DNA of 6,767 nucleotides from an uncultured Bacteroidales bacterium (GTDB taxonomy: Bacteria > Bacteroidota > Bacteroidia > Bacteroidales > Muribaculaceae), in assembly GCA_945828175.1 (NCBI GenBank), contig CALZQD010000096.1, forward strand, positions 1 through 6,767, written 5' to 3'. Position 1 is the first letter of the stretch. The number at the start of each line of letters is the position of its first letter. Below, piece after piece: positions 1 through 5,670 of this stretch. Both the position numbers and the translations under genes were made by a program. The notes beneath the pieces were generated by a model. The model was not told where the DNA came from. It worked only from the letters and a program-made list of their open reading frames with translations, and did not search any database.

Positions 1-46
1 TACACACTGCATATCGTCGGCAGCGTCAGATGTGTATAAGAGACAG
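1..46 (+). other. Illumina Nextera i5 adapter contamination (not biological)
   Basis: The contig begins with the 3' part of the Nextera read-1 adapter. Positions 1-5 (TACAC) match the end of the P5 arm, 6-13 (ACTGCATA) fit an 8-base i5 index, 14-27 (TCGTCGGCAGCGTC) are the read-1 linker, and 28-46 (AGATGTGTATAAGAGACAG) are the 19-bp Tn5 mosaic end used in tagmentation kits. The order and spacing are exactly those of a library molecule. Genuine genomic sequence therefore starts at 47. Any open frame that starts inside 1-46 is an artefact, and the left end should be treated as a raw read end. Confidence 0.98.
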
Positions 47-55
47 GCTCTACTC

Positions 56-430
56 TTAGACATTCAGGACTACGGCATCTGCAGCCCGGCGCGGAAGCGC
101 AACGACTTCCACCGCGTAGCCACCGCCGTCTTTCCCGTCATCAGCAGCAATCCGAATAGTCTTCTGATACTCCATGCCCGCGCTGCCGTTCCTTATCTCT
201 ACCGATGGCCCGGCCTCAAAGAATACACCGACCCCTCGCTCGCCCCTCCCGACATCCCACTCAAAAAGCCCGACCCAACGATTCCAATACTCATACCATT
301 GAGAATCAATCCCCTGGGATCCGAAACTCTCCTCCTTCCAACTTTCGGAGTAAAAGGCGAAAAAACCGACCCGGACACCCCTCCACGACCACTTTAGCGG
401 CAGACATCCCCGCGCGTCTAAACCGACCAA
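56..430 (-). CDS. Uncertain hypothetical ORF, no recognised family
   Basis: This is a 124-codon minus-strand frame ending in TAA at 58-56. It needs a TTG start at 430; the frame is open back to 482-484 (TGA) but has no ATG near its beginning, and the only internal Met codon is about residue 86. The translation is rich in Trp and aromatic residues (for example YEYWNRW and FFEAGPSVEI), which looks more protein-like than the Pro-rich frame on the other strand. I recognise no domain, signal peptide or motif. It could be a decayed 3' end of a secreted or carbohydrate-binding protein, or chance. It lies next to the adapter-bearing contig end and has no operon partner. Confidence 0.2.
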   Translation of the reverse strand: MVGLDARGCLPLKWSWRGVRVGFFAFYSESWKEESFGSQGIDSQWYEYWNRWVGLFEWDVGRGERGVGVFFEAGPSVEIRNGSAGMEYQKTIRIAADDGKDGGGYAVEVVALPRRAADAVVLNV

Positions 431-432
431 AC

Positions 433-457
433 CGATGTCAAAAGAACATTGACATCG
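433..457. repeat. 9-bp perfect inverted repeat (CGATGTCAA/TTGACATCG)
   Basis: CGATGTCAA at 433-441 is the exact reverse complement of TTGACATCG at 449-457, with a 7-base spacer (AAGAACA). There is no T-run after either arm, so it is a poor intrinsic terminator. The geometry fits a dimeric-regulator operator or a mobile-element end. No confirmed gene start lies close enough to decide. Confidence 0.6.
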
Positions 458-473
458 TTGGAAAACTATGGAT

Positions 474-491
474 CGAGGGCTTCAACCCTCG
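474..491. repeat. GGGCTTCA-type palindrome, copy 1
   Basis: CGAGGG (474-479) pairs with CCCTCG (486-491) around a CTTCAA loop. The core GGGCTTCAACCC matches the reverse complement of the core of the neighbouring repeat at 509-528 (GGGCTTCAGCCC) apart from one base, so the two look like members of one dispersed palindromic family in opposite orientations. This is inferred from two clear copies in the window. Confidence 0.6.
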
Positions 492-508
492 CAGCCAACT
501 CACTGGTT

Positions 509-528
509 CCAAGGGCTGAAGCCCTTGG
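509..528. repeat. GGGCTTCA-type palindrome, copy 2
   Basis: CCAAGGGCTGAAGCCCTTGG is a perfect 9-bp inverted repeat with a 2-base centre (GA). It would form a very stable short hairpin in RNA or single-stranded DNA. It lacks a T-tract and is followed by T/G-rich DNA with three CTTTTGT copies (539-545, 548-554, 563-569), so it reads more like a REP-type dispersed element than a terminator. Confidence 0.7.
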
Positions 529-574
529 TCCATATCAGCTTTTGTTTCTTTTGTCTTGTGCTCTTTTGTTTTAA

Positions 575-823
575 ATCCAAGGGAGGGGCGGAAAAATATT
601 CTACCGCAAGATCAAGGCCCTGAACAACTATACGCCAGTCGAGCTTATGCGCAACATACGTCTGAAACGCTCGCGCGAACTGCTCGCCGGGACCCAGAAG
701 ACCATAGGCGAAATCGCCTACGAAGTAGGTTTCTCGACCCCGGCCTATTTCTCGCGCTGCTATAATGAAGGCTACGGCGAAACGCCGACCGACCTCTGCG
801 ACCGCCTCGCCACGAAAGGGTGA
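575..823 (+). pseudogene. 5'-truncated AraC-family regulator, C-terminal HTH remnant
   Basis: The frame opens right after TAA at 572-574 and ends at TGA 821-823. From about 597 it encodes FYRKIKALNNYTPVELMR, then NIRLKRSRELL, IGEIAYEVGFSTPAYFSRCY and a GYGETPTDL tail. This is the C-terminal half of an AraC-type double helix-turn-helix: the end of the first HTH, the linker helix, and the second HTH with its conserved GF and YFSR positions. In Bacteroidales this domain ends hybrid two-component regulators and stand-alone AraC proteins that control sugar-use genes. The first recognition region, any sensor domain and a start codon are all missing; upstream DNA in no frame supplies them. Similarity fades near 585-595, inside a G-rich stretch, so I read this as a recombination or deletion remnant and not a frameshift. 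A misassembly near the contig end could give the same picture. Its stop lies 13 bp from the convergent tpx stop. Confidence 0.82.
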
Positions 824-836
824 GACTTAAGCGTCT

Positions 837-1349
837 TTACTTTACGTCGCGTTTGAGGACGTAGACTGCGCCGGCGTAGTCGGGCTCGTTGGTGATTTCG
901 TTGACGAGGTCGGAATAGACGACCTTGCCGTCTTCATCGACGATGAGGACCGCACGGGCCAACAGGCCTTTGAGCGGACCGTCGACAAGCTCGACGCCAT
1001 AATCTTTGGCGAAAGCTGGCGAACGGAAGGCCGACGCGGTGACGACGCGCTGCAGACCCTCAGTCGTGCAGAAACGCGACATGGCGAAGGGCAGGTCCAT
1101 CGAGATGCAGATGACAACGGTGTTGTCGAAGTCGGCGGCCTCTTTGTTGAAACGGCGCACCGAAGCAGCGCAGACAGCCGTGTCGAGGCTCGGGAAGATA
1201 TTGAGTACCACGCGTTTGCCGCGGTAGTCAGAAAGCTTGACCTCCGAGAGGTCGGCTGCGGTGAGGGTGAAGTCGGGAGCTGTTTCGCCTGCGACGGGCA
1301 CGTTGCCGCCTGTGTGGCAGGGTGTTCCTTTGAAATAAAGTGTTTCCAT
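837..1349 (-). CDS. tpx: Thiol peroxidase (Tpx-type peroxiredoxin)
   Basis: A 170-residue atypical 2-Cys peroxiredoxin of the Tpx family, close in length to E. coli Tpx. Tpx enzymes reduce hydrogen peroxide and alkyl hydroperoxides using electrons from thioredoxin; the E. coli enzyme is periplasmic or soluble, and this copy has no signal peptide. Visible hallmarks: the [10 protein letters not shown] start of the fold (residues 20-29), the active-site block [17 protein letters not shown] with peroxidatic Cys60 and Thr57, the resolving Cys94 in [16 protein letters not shown] with the conserved Arg near 132, and the EPDY tail. The ATG at 1347-1349 matches the family N-terminus. The codon sits inside an (AT)6 run (1348-1359), and no Shine-Dalgarno is visible, as is usual in Bacteroidetes. 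The gene starts 19 bp after the thioredoxin-like gene and has no obvious promoter in that gap, so it is probably co-transcribed from the promoter at 2604-2635. All catalytic residues are present. Confidence 0.96.
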   Translation of the reverse strand: METLYFKGTPCHTGGNVPVAGETAPDFTLTAADLSEVKLSDYRGKRVVLNIFPSLDTAVCAASVRRFNKEAADFDNTVVICISMDLPFAMSRFCTTEGLQRVVTASAFRSPAFAKDYGVELVDGPLKGLLARAVLIVDEDGKVVYSDLVNEITNEPDYAGAVYVLKRDVK

Positions 1350-1368
1350 ATATATATATCTTTAGTTG

Positions 1369-2580
1369 TTAATTAGCGGCAGATGTCACTGTCTTTTGTA
1401 TAACAACGTCTGAGAGGTCATTGTTGAAGCCGTTGACGATTTCTTTGACCGTGGCGTCGCGGTCGCAGATGATGACGACGGGCGTCGCCGTGACGCCGCA
1501 GTCGCGCGCCAGACCGCGGGCGCTCATAAGTATGTGTTCGCCTTCGCGGCAGGGGCCGGTCAGCGCCTCGATGGCGTCGATGTCGTTTGAGATGAAGGCG
1601 AGGATGAGCACGGTCTGCATCGGCATCGTTTCGGCTGCGCGGCGAAGGGCGTCGACGGTGGCGCCGGCGCTGCCTGTCTCGCTGTCGAGGACGGCGATGA
1701 TGACCGGCGAGGCAAAGCTGTCGTCCTTATGATGGGTATAGCGCTCGCCCGTGACTGTCGGCACCGAGAACTCGGGGAGCTTGCGCCCGGGCATGTTGTC
1801 GAGGCGGAAGTCGCTCTCGCGGAAGTTGCCGAAAGCGTCGGCATAGGCATCGATGAGGGCGTTCTCGGTGATGGCGCCGAAGGGGCGGATGCGGGTGGCG
1901 GGGTAGGTGTAGGTCGCCGTGATGGTCTGCTCGCCTATCTGGCCGGGATTGGCCTCGAAGTCGGCCGACACGGGCAGCAGGGTCTCGCGGTCGAAGGCAT
2001 AGACGAATTCGAGGGCGTCGACGCCACCGAAGCTCCTGACGCCGTCGACGACGATGCAGCGGCGGCCGTTGACGGTCTTGTCGGGGTGATATTCGCAGCG
2101 ATAGGTCGAGTCGGCGGCCATGTCTTCGAGCCGGCGGCCGATATACTGGGGCAGGAGGTCGGCAAACTGGGCGTTGTTCTGCACGCCGCCGTCGACCGAT
2201 CCGCGGGGAGCGAAGGGAACAGGGTCGTCGGCATAGTGGTATTCCTGGAGGCGGTCGCCGCGGAAGCGGTAGTGGTTGCCGCCAGCATAGGCCGAGAAGC
2301 CGCGGCTGCTGTTGCCGTCTTTGTCGACGGCCCAGTCGATGACATATTCGGCGGGGGCGAGCGTGTCGCCGGCAGCGGCGCGGCTGAACATGCCGATTTC
2401 GTAGACAACGGGCCGGCGCGAGGTCGGCAGCAGCACTTCGTAGCGACAGTCGCCGCTGTAGTCGCCCATATCGGTGAGGGCGCGGCCGAGTGACTGCACG
2501 TCGGCGGGGACACCGCCCCGGAGCGGCATCACGGATATGGCGGCCAGCGCCGTGGGGAGAAATATTTTAAGGCTCTGCAT
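1369..2580 (-). CDS. Secreted protein with a C-terminal thioredoxin-like domain lacking CxxC
   Basis: A 403-residue protein. Residues 1-23 look like a Sec signal peptide: Lys5, a hydrophobic stretch IFLPTALAAISVMPL, and no lipobox Cys. Residues about 40-230 are beta-rich (repeated YxxE and TYxYP patterns, FDRETLLPVSADFEANPG at 196-213), reminiscent of LolA/LolB-like outer-membrane-lipoprotein folds; this is an inference. Residues about 268-396 resemble a TlpA/redoxin fold: LPEFSVPTVTG opens it, VIIAVLDSETGSAG occupies the place of the usual WxxWCxxC segment, and VTATPVVI (Pro367) is the cis-proline loop. The redox CxxC is therefore absent; the six Cys residues (45, 162, 175, 344, 361, 372) form no CxxC. 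Disulfide exchange by the classic mechanism is unlikely. It is the first gene of a unit with tpx and has its own promoter. Start: ATG at 2578-2580 with a promoter about 24 bp upstream. Exact function unknown. Confidence 0.85.
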   Translation of the reverse strand: MQSLKIFLPTALAAISVMPLRGGVPADVQSLGRALTDMGDYSGDCRYEVLLPTSRRPVVYEIGMFSRAAAGDTLAPAEYVIDWAVDKDGNSSRGFSAYAGGNHYRFRGDRLQEYHYADDPVPFAPRGSVDGGVQNNAQFADLLPQYIGRRLEDMAADSTYRCEYHPDKTVNGRRCIVVDGVRSFGGVDALEFVYAFDRETLLPVSADFEANPGQIGEQTITATYTYPATRIRPFGAITENALIDAYADAFGNFRESDFRLDNMPGRKLPEFSVPTVTGERYTHHKDDSFASPVIIAVLDSETGSAGATVDALRRAAETMPMQTVLILAFISNDIDAIEALTGPCREGEHILMSARGLARDCGVTATPVVIICDRDATVKEIVNGFNNDLSDVVIQKTVTSAAN

Positions 2581-2603
2581 AATGTGATTAGTTTATTTGG
2601 TAA

Positions 2604-2635
2604 CAAAGATAGTCGGCAGAGAGTTCGCGGCCAAG
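2604..2635 (-). promoter_or_regulatory. Bacteroidetes-type promoter for the thioredoxin-like/tpx unit
   Basis: Read on the minus strand, TATCTTTG occupies 2611-2604 and fits the Bacteroidetes -7 consensus TAnnTTTG exactly. CTTG at 2635-2632 gives a -33 TTG with a 20-base spacer, within the known 19-21 range. The predicted transcript starts about 15-20 bases before the ATG at 2580, leaving a very short leader. Confidence 0.7.
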
Positions 2636-2675
2636 AAAAAAAAACGTGTCGTGCGCGCGGTACAGAAAAAATCTT

Positions 2676-2683
2676 TATCTTTG
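2676..2683 (+). promoter_or_regulatory. Bacteroidetes -7 element for the transporter-epimerase operon
   Basis: TATCTTTG at 2676-2683 is a perfect TAnnTTTG -7 element on the plus strand. The expected -33 position (about 2652-2656) has TGCG/GTGC, a poor match, so the promoter may need an activator or be weaker. It predicts a leader of about 75 bases ahead of the ATG at 2766, A/T-rich and with A-runs near the start codon but no Shine-Dalgarno. No riboswitch-like fold is evident. Confidence 0.6.
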
Positions 2684-2765
2684 CATTCAATATAAACTTA
2701 GTTTGTTTAAAAAAATCGCATAACCTAAATACCTTGATAATTATTTATAAAAAAACTATTTCTCA

Positions 2766-4217
2766 ATGAAACAGATTAACTTCGGCTATCTCCTTTTTAT
2801 ATCGTTCGTGGCAGCGCTCGGAGGCTTTCTCTTCGGCTATGACACGGCAGTCATCTCAGGCACCATCTCGCAGGTGACCGAGCAGTTCGGCCTCAGCTCG
2901 CTCTCGTCGGGATGGTATGTTGGCTGCGCCCTCATCGGCTCAATCGGCGGCGTCGCCGTCGGCGGCATGCTCGGCGACTGGCTCGGACGCCGCAACGCGA
3001 TGCTCCTCTCGGCCGTGATGTTCACGGCGTCGGCTGTCGGCTGCGCCCTCTGCAGCAGCTTCGACGCCCTCGTCGTCTGGCGCATCGTCGGCGGTGTCGG
3101 TATCGGCATTGCCTCAATCATCTGCCCGCTCTATATCTCTGAAATCGCTGCGGCGCAATACCGCGGACGCCTCGTGTCGCTCTATCAGCTGGCGATCACA
3201 ATCGGCTTCGTCGGCGCCTATCTCGTCAACTATATGCTGCTCGGCTACGCTGAGTCGACCGAGCCTACCGAAGGCCTCTGGAGCCAGGTATTCGTCACCG
3301 AAGGCTGGCGCGGCATGCTCGGCATGGAGACCCTGCCCGCGTTGCTCTTCTTCCTGATTCTCTTCATCATACCCGAGAGCCCGCGCTGGCTGATGGCCCA
3401 CAGCCGCCGTCACGACGCCGAGCGCGTCATCTCGCGCATCTACTCGACCGCCGCAGCCGTCAAGAGCGAGGTCGACGCCGTCAGCGCCTCGATTAAAGCC
3501 CAGAGCACCAGCGGCGGTTCGGCCAACGTCAGCCTCCTCTTCCGTCCCAAGATGTTCAAGGGCCTGCTCATCGGCGTCGCCATCGCCATCCTCGGCCAGT
3601 TTATGGGCGTCAACGCCGTGCTTTATTACGGCCCGACAATCTTCGAGAACGCCGGCCTCTCGAGCAGCAGCTCGCTCTTCTACCAGGTAATCGTCGGTAT
3701 CGTCAACACCGTCACCACCATCGCAGCCCTCCTCATCATCGACAAGGTCGGCCGCAAGCAGCTCGTCTACTGGGGCGTGTCGGGCATGATTGTCTCGCTG
3801 CTCCTTATCGCCGGCTACTTCACCTACGGCGCCTCACTCGGTCTGCCGCCCGTGCTGCTGCTCATCTTCTTCATGGTCTATATCATGTGCTGCGCCGGTT
3901 CAATCTGCGCCGTCGTCTGGGTGCTCCTCAGCGAGATGTATCCCACGAAGGTCCGCGCCATCGCCATGTCGATAGCCGGTTTCGCCCTCTGGGTAGGCAC
4001 CTACCTCGTCGGCCAGCTCACCCCCTTCATGCTCGAGAAATTCTCGGCCGCAGGCGTCTTCCTGATTTTCGCCGGCATGTGCGTCCCCTATATCCTCATC
4101 ATGTGGCGCGGCGTGCCCGAGACAACGGGCAAGTCGCTCGAGGAAATCGAGAAATACTGGCTCGAAGACCCCGACGCAGTCGCCTCGGCGGCTTCGTACG
4201 CCGGCGACAGCCTCTAA
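2766..4217 (+). CDS. MFS sugar porter (XylE/GLUT-like sugar:H+ symporter)
   Basis: A 483-residue inner-membrane transporter of the MFS sugar porter family, close to E. coli XylE in length, with 12 predicted helices and a loop at about residues 210-262. Family signatures: GGFLFGYDTAVISG (19-32, Asp26), DWLGRR (71-76), YISEIAAAQYRGR (123-135, Arg133), Gln141, PESPRWL (203-209), GQFMGVNAVLYYGP (277-290), DKVGRK (326-331), WVLLSEMYPTKVR (385-397) and PETTGKSLEEIE (451-462). Compared from memory with XylE sugar contacts, Gln289, Asn294 and Trp392 appear kept (here Gln278, Asn283, Trp385), while Gln288 becomes Gly277 and Gln415 becomes Leu408, so the substrate is probably not xylose or glucose. The epimerase gene follows after 47 bp, which suggests it imports an N-acetylhexosamine or related sugar. 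That is an inference; the family call itself is firm. Start ATG is supported by the family N-terminus. Confidence 0.92.
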   Translation: MKQINFGYLLFISFVAALGGFLFGYDTAVISGTISQVTEQFGLSSLSSGWYVGCALIGSIGGVAVGGMLGDWLGRRNAMLLSAVMFTASAVGCALCSSFDALVVWRIVGGVGIGIASIICPLYISEIAAAQYRGRLVSLYQLAITIGFVGAYLVNYMLLGYAESTEPTEGLWSQVFVTEGWRGMLGMETLPALLFFLILFIIPESPRWLMAHSRRHDAERVISRIYSTAAAVKSEVDAVSASIKAQSTSGGSANVSLLFRPKMFKGLLIGVAIAILGQFMGVNAVLYYGPTIFENAGLSSSSSLFYQVIVGIVNTVTTIAALLIIDKVGRKQLVYWGVSGMIVSLLLIAGYFTYGASLGLPPVLLLIFFMVYIMCCAGSICAVVWVLLSEMYPTKVRAIAMSIAGFALWVGTYLVGQLTPFMLEKFSAAGVFLIFAGMCVPYILIMWRGVPETTGKSLEEIEKYWLEDPDAVASAASYAGDSL

Positions 4218-4264
4218 AAGACAGTTACATAACGCTACTTTTTTAGCACAATTCAAAATATATT

Positions 4265-5467
4265 ATGTCATCTAAACTAAAACAACTTATCGAGCAGTAT
4301 CATACCGAACTCTATGATTCGGTGATACCTTTCTGGCTCGAAAAATCTGTCGACCACGAGTTTGGCGGCTACTTCACTTGCCTCGACCGCGAGGGCAAGG
4401 TATTCGACACAGACAAATTCATCTGGCTCCAGGGCCGCGAGGTGTGGATGCTGTCGATGCTCTACAACAACGTCGAGAAACGTCCCGAATGGCTCGAAGC
4501 AGCAGTCAAAGGCGCCGAATTCCTCAAAAAATACGGCCACGACGGCAACTTCAACTGGTATTTCTCGACCACACGCGAAGGCAAGCCCCTCGTCGAGCCC
4601 TACAATATCTTCTCTAACACCTTCGCCACGATGGCATTCGGCCAGCTCGCCAAGGCCACGGGCAACAAGGAGTATGAGAACATCGCCCTCGAGACATGGA
4701 AGCGCATCCTCGCCCGCCGCGACAACCCCAAAGGCAAGTGGAACAAGCTCGTCCCCGGCACTCGTCCGCTCAAGAACTTCGCCCTGCCGATGATTCTCTG
4801 CAACCTCGTGCTTGAAATCGAGCACCTCCTCGACGGCGACGCCCTCAAGAAGACTTCCGACGACTTCCTCAACGAGGTGATGAACGTCTTCATCCGTCCC
4901 GAGCTCGGCGGTCTCGTCGTCGAGAACGTCCTCGAAGACGGCACCCTCTGCGACTGCTTCGAAGGCCGTCACATGAACCCCGGCCACGCCATCGAGGCAA
5001 TGTGGTTTATCATGGACCTCGGCCTCAAGCTCAACCGCCCCGACCTCATCACTTTGGCCAAGGATACCGCTCTGAAGATGGCCGAATACGGCTGGGATAA
5101 AGAGTACGGCGGCATCTACTACTTCATGGACCTCAAGGGCTGTCCTCCCCAGGAGCTCGAGTGGGACCAGAAGCTCTGGTGGGTACACATCGAGACTCTC
5201 ATCTCGATGATCAAGGGCTATGCCCTCACCGGCGACGAGCGCTGCCTCGAATGGTTCAAGCGCATCCACGACTACGTCTGGACTCACTTCAAAGACTCAG
5301 AATTCCCCGAATGGTTCGGTTATCTCAACCGTCGCGGCGAAGTGCTCATGCCTCTCAAGGGCGGCAAGTGGAAAGGTTGTTTCCACGTTCCCCGCGGCCT
5401 CTATCAGGTCGAGAAGACCCTGCGCTACATCGCAGAAAACCGCCCCGACCTCGCCGAGAAATTCTAA
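4265..5467 (+). CDS. N-acylglucosamine 2-epimerase (AGE/RnBP family)
   Basis: A 400-residue cytoplasmic enzyme of the (alpha/alpha)6-barrel AGE superfamily, full length. AGE interconverts N-acetylmannosamine and N-acetylglucosamine, typically with ATP as activator. The sequence follows mammalian renin-binding protein/AGE block by block: DHEFGGYFTCLDREG (30-44), WLQGREVWM (54-62, Arg58), VVENVLEDG (218-226), GRHMNPGHAIEAMWF (234-248, His241 and Glu244), GWDKEYGGIYYF (276-287), LEWDQKLWWVHIE (298-310, His308), EWFGYLNRRGEV (349-360) and KGGKWKGCFHVPR (365-377, His374). His241 and His374 sit where the two catalytic histidines of characterised AGE enzymes are placed. These blocks favour AGE over the related cellobiose 2-epimerases. 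It follows the sugar porter by 47 bp with no clear promoter between, so one operon. In Bacteroides fragilis an AGE-type enzyme (NanE) with an MFS transporter (NanT) and an aldolase serves sialic acid catabolism; the aldolase is not in this window. Confidence 0.93.
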   Translation: MSSKLKQLIEQYHTELYDSVIPFWLEKSVDHEFGGYFTCLDREGKVFDTDKFIWLQGREVWMLSMLYNNVEKRPEWLEAAVKGAEFLKKYGHDGNFNWYFSTTREGKPLVEPYNIFSNTFATMAFGQLAKATGNKEYENIALETWKRILARRDNPKGKWNKLVPGTRPLKNFALPMILCNLVLEIEHLLDGDALKKTSDDFLNEVMNVFIRPELGGLVVENVLEDGTLCDCFEGRHMNPGHAIEAMWFIMDLGLKLNRPDLITLAKDTALKMAEYGWDKEYGGIYYFMDLKGCPPQELEWDQKLWWVHIETLISMIKGYALTGDERCLEWFKRIHDYVWTHFKDSEFPEWFGYLNRRGEVLMPLKGGKWKGCFHVPRGLYQVEKTLRYIAENRPDLAEKF

Positions 5468-5516
5468 ACAAAGCAATCGAGATTAAGGGCTTTTGCCCCG
5501 ATAAATCCCAATACCA

Positions 5517-5546
5517 AAAGCGGACGCCATCCCCGGCGCCCGCTTT
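5517..5546. terminator. Hairpin terminator after the epimerase gene
   Basis: AAAGCGG-A-CGCC (5517-5528) pairs with GGCG-C-CCGCTTT (5535-5546) around an ATCCCC loop, giving an 11-bp stem with one A/C mismatch. It lies about 50 bases after the epimerase stop. The plus-strand T-tract is short (TTTGTGTATT) and the minus strand has a TTTT run, so it may act in both directions between the convergent genes. Confidence 0.6.
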
Positions 5547-5606
5547 GTGTATTATATGCCACTGTACATCTTGGTCTCAGGACTCGAGTGCTGCTATGCG
5601 AAAATC

Positions 5607-5634
5607 GAGGCTGCGCCTATTTTGACACAGCCTC
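5607..5634 (-). terminator. GAGGCTG/CAGCCTC hairpin: terminator or insertion-element end
   Basis: GAGGCTG (5607-5613) is a perfect inverted repeat of CAGCCTC (5628-5634) with a 14-base loop. On the minus strand it follows the ATPase fragment stop by about 37 bases and is followed by GATTTT, so it could end that transcript. The minus-strand reading GAGGCTGTGTCAAAAT also resembles terminal repeats of some Bacteroides insertion sequences, by memory only. No transposase lies nearby. Confidence 0.4.
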
Positions 5635-5670
5635 AAAATTCAACTATTGGATTAGCTGCGTCTTCTACGT

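Noticed and set aside
32..397. Plus-strand 121-codon frame at the left end
   Set aside because: It starts inside the sequencing adapter, is Pro-rich and lies antisense to a more protein-like frame; an artefact.
556..765. Plus-strand 69-codon frame over the AraC remnant
   Set aside because: The +1-type reading gives low-complexity Arg-rich sequence, whereas the frame ending at 823 clearly encodes the AraC HTH.
823..836. Small AGAC/GTCT hairpin between the AraC remnant and tpx stops
   Set aside because: A 4-bp stem is too weak to call a terminator for either gene.
1729..2493. Plus-strand 254-codon frame antisense to the thioredoxin-like gene
   Set aside because: Gly/Val/Ala-rich shadow of a GC-rich gene; the minus strand has a signal peptide, domain motifs and a promoter.
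2584..2769. Plus-strand 61-codon frame in the divergent intergenic region
   Set aside because: It overlaps both promoters and the transporter start, has no recognisable motif and no leader.
4230..4250. TACTTTTTTAG as a promoter for the epimerase alone
   Set aside because: It lacks the G of TAnnTTTG and has no -33 match; co-transcription with the porter is simpler.
4277..5287. Minus-strand 336-codon frame opposite the epimerase
   Set aside because: Acidic Val/Glu-rich antisense shadow; the plus strand matches AGE family motifs along its full length.
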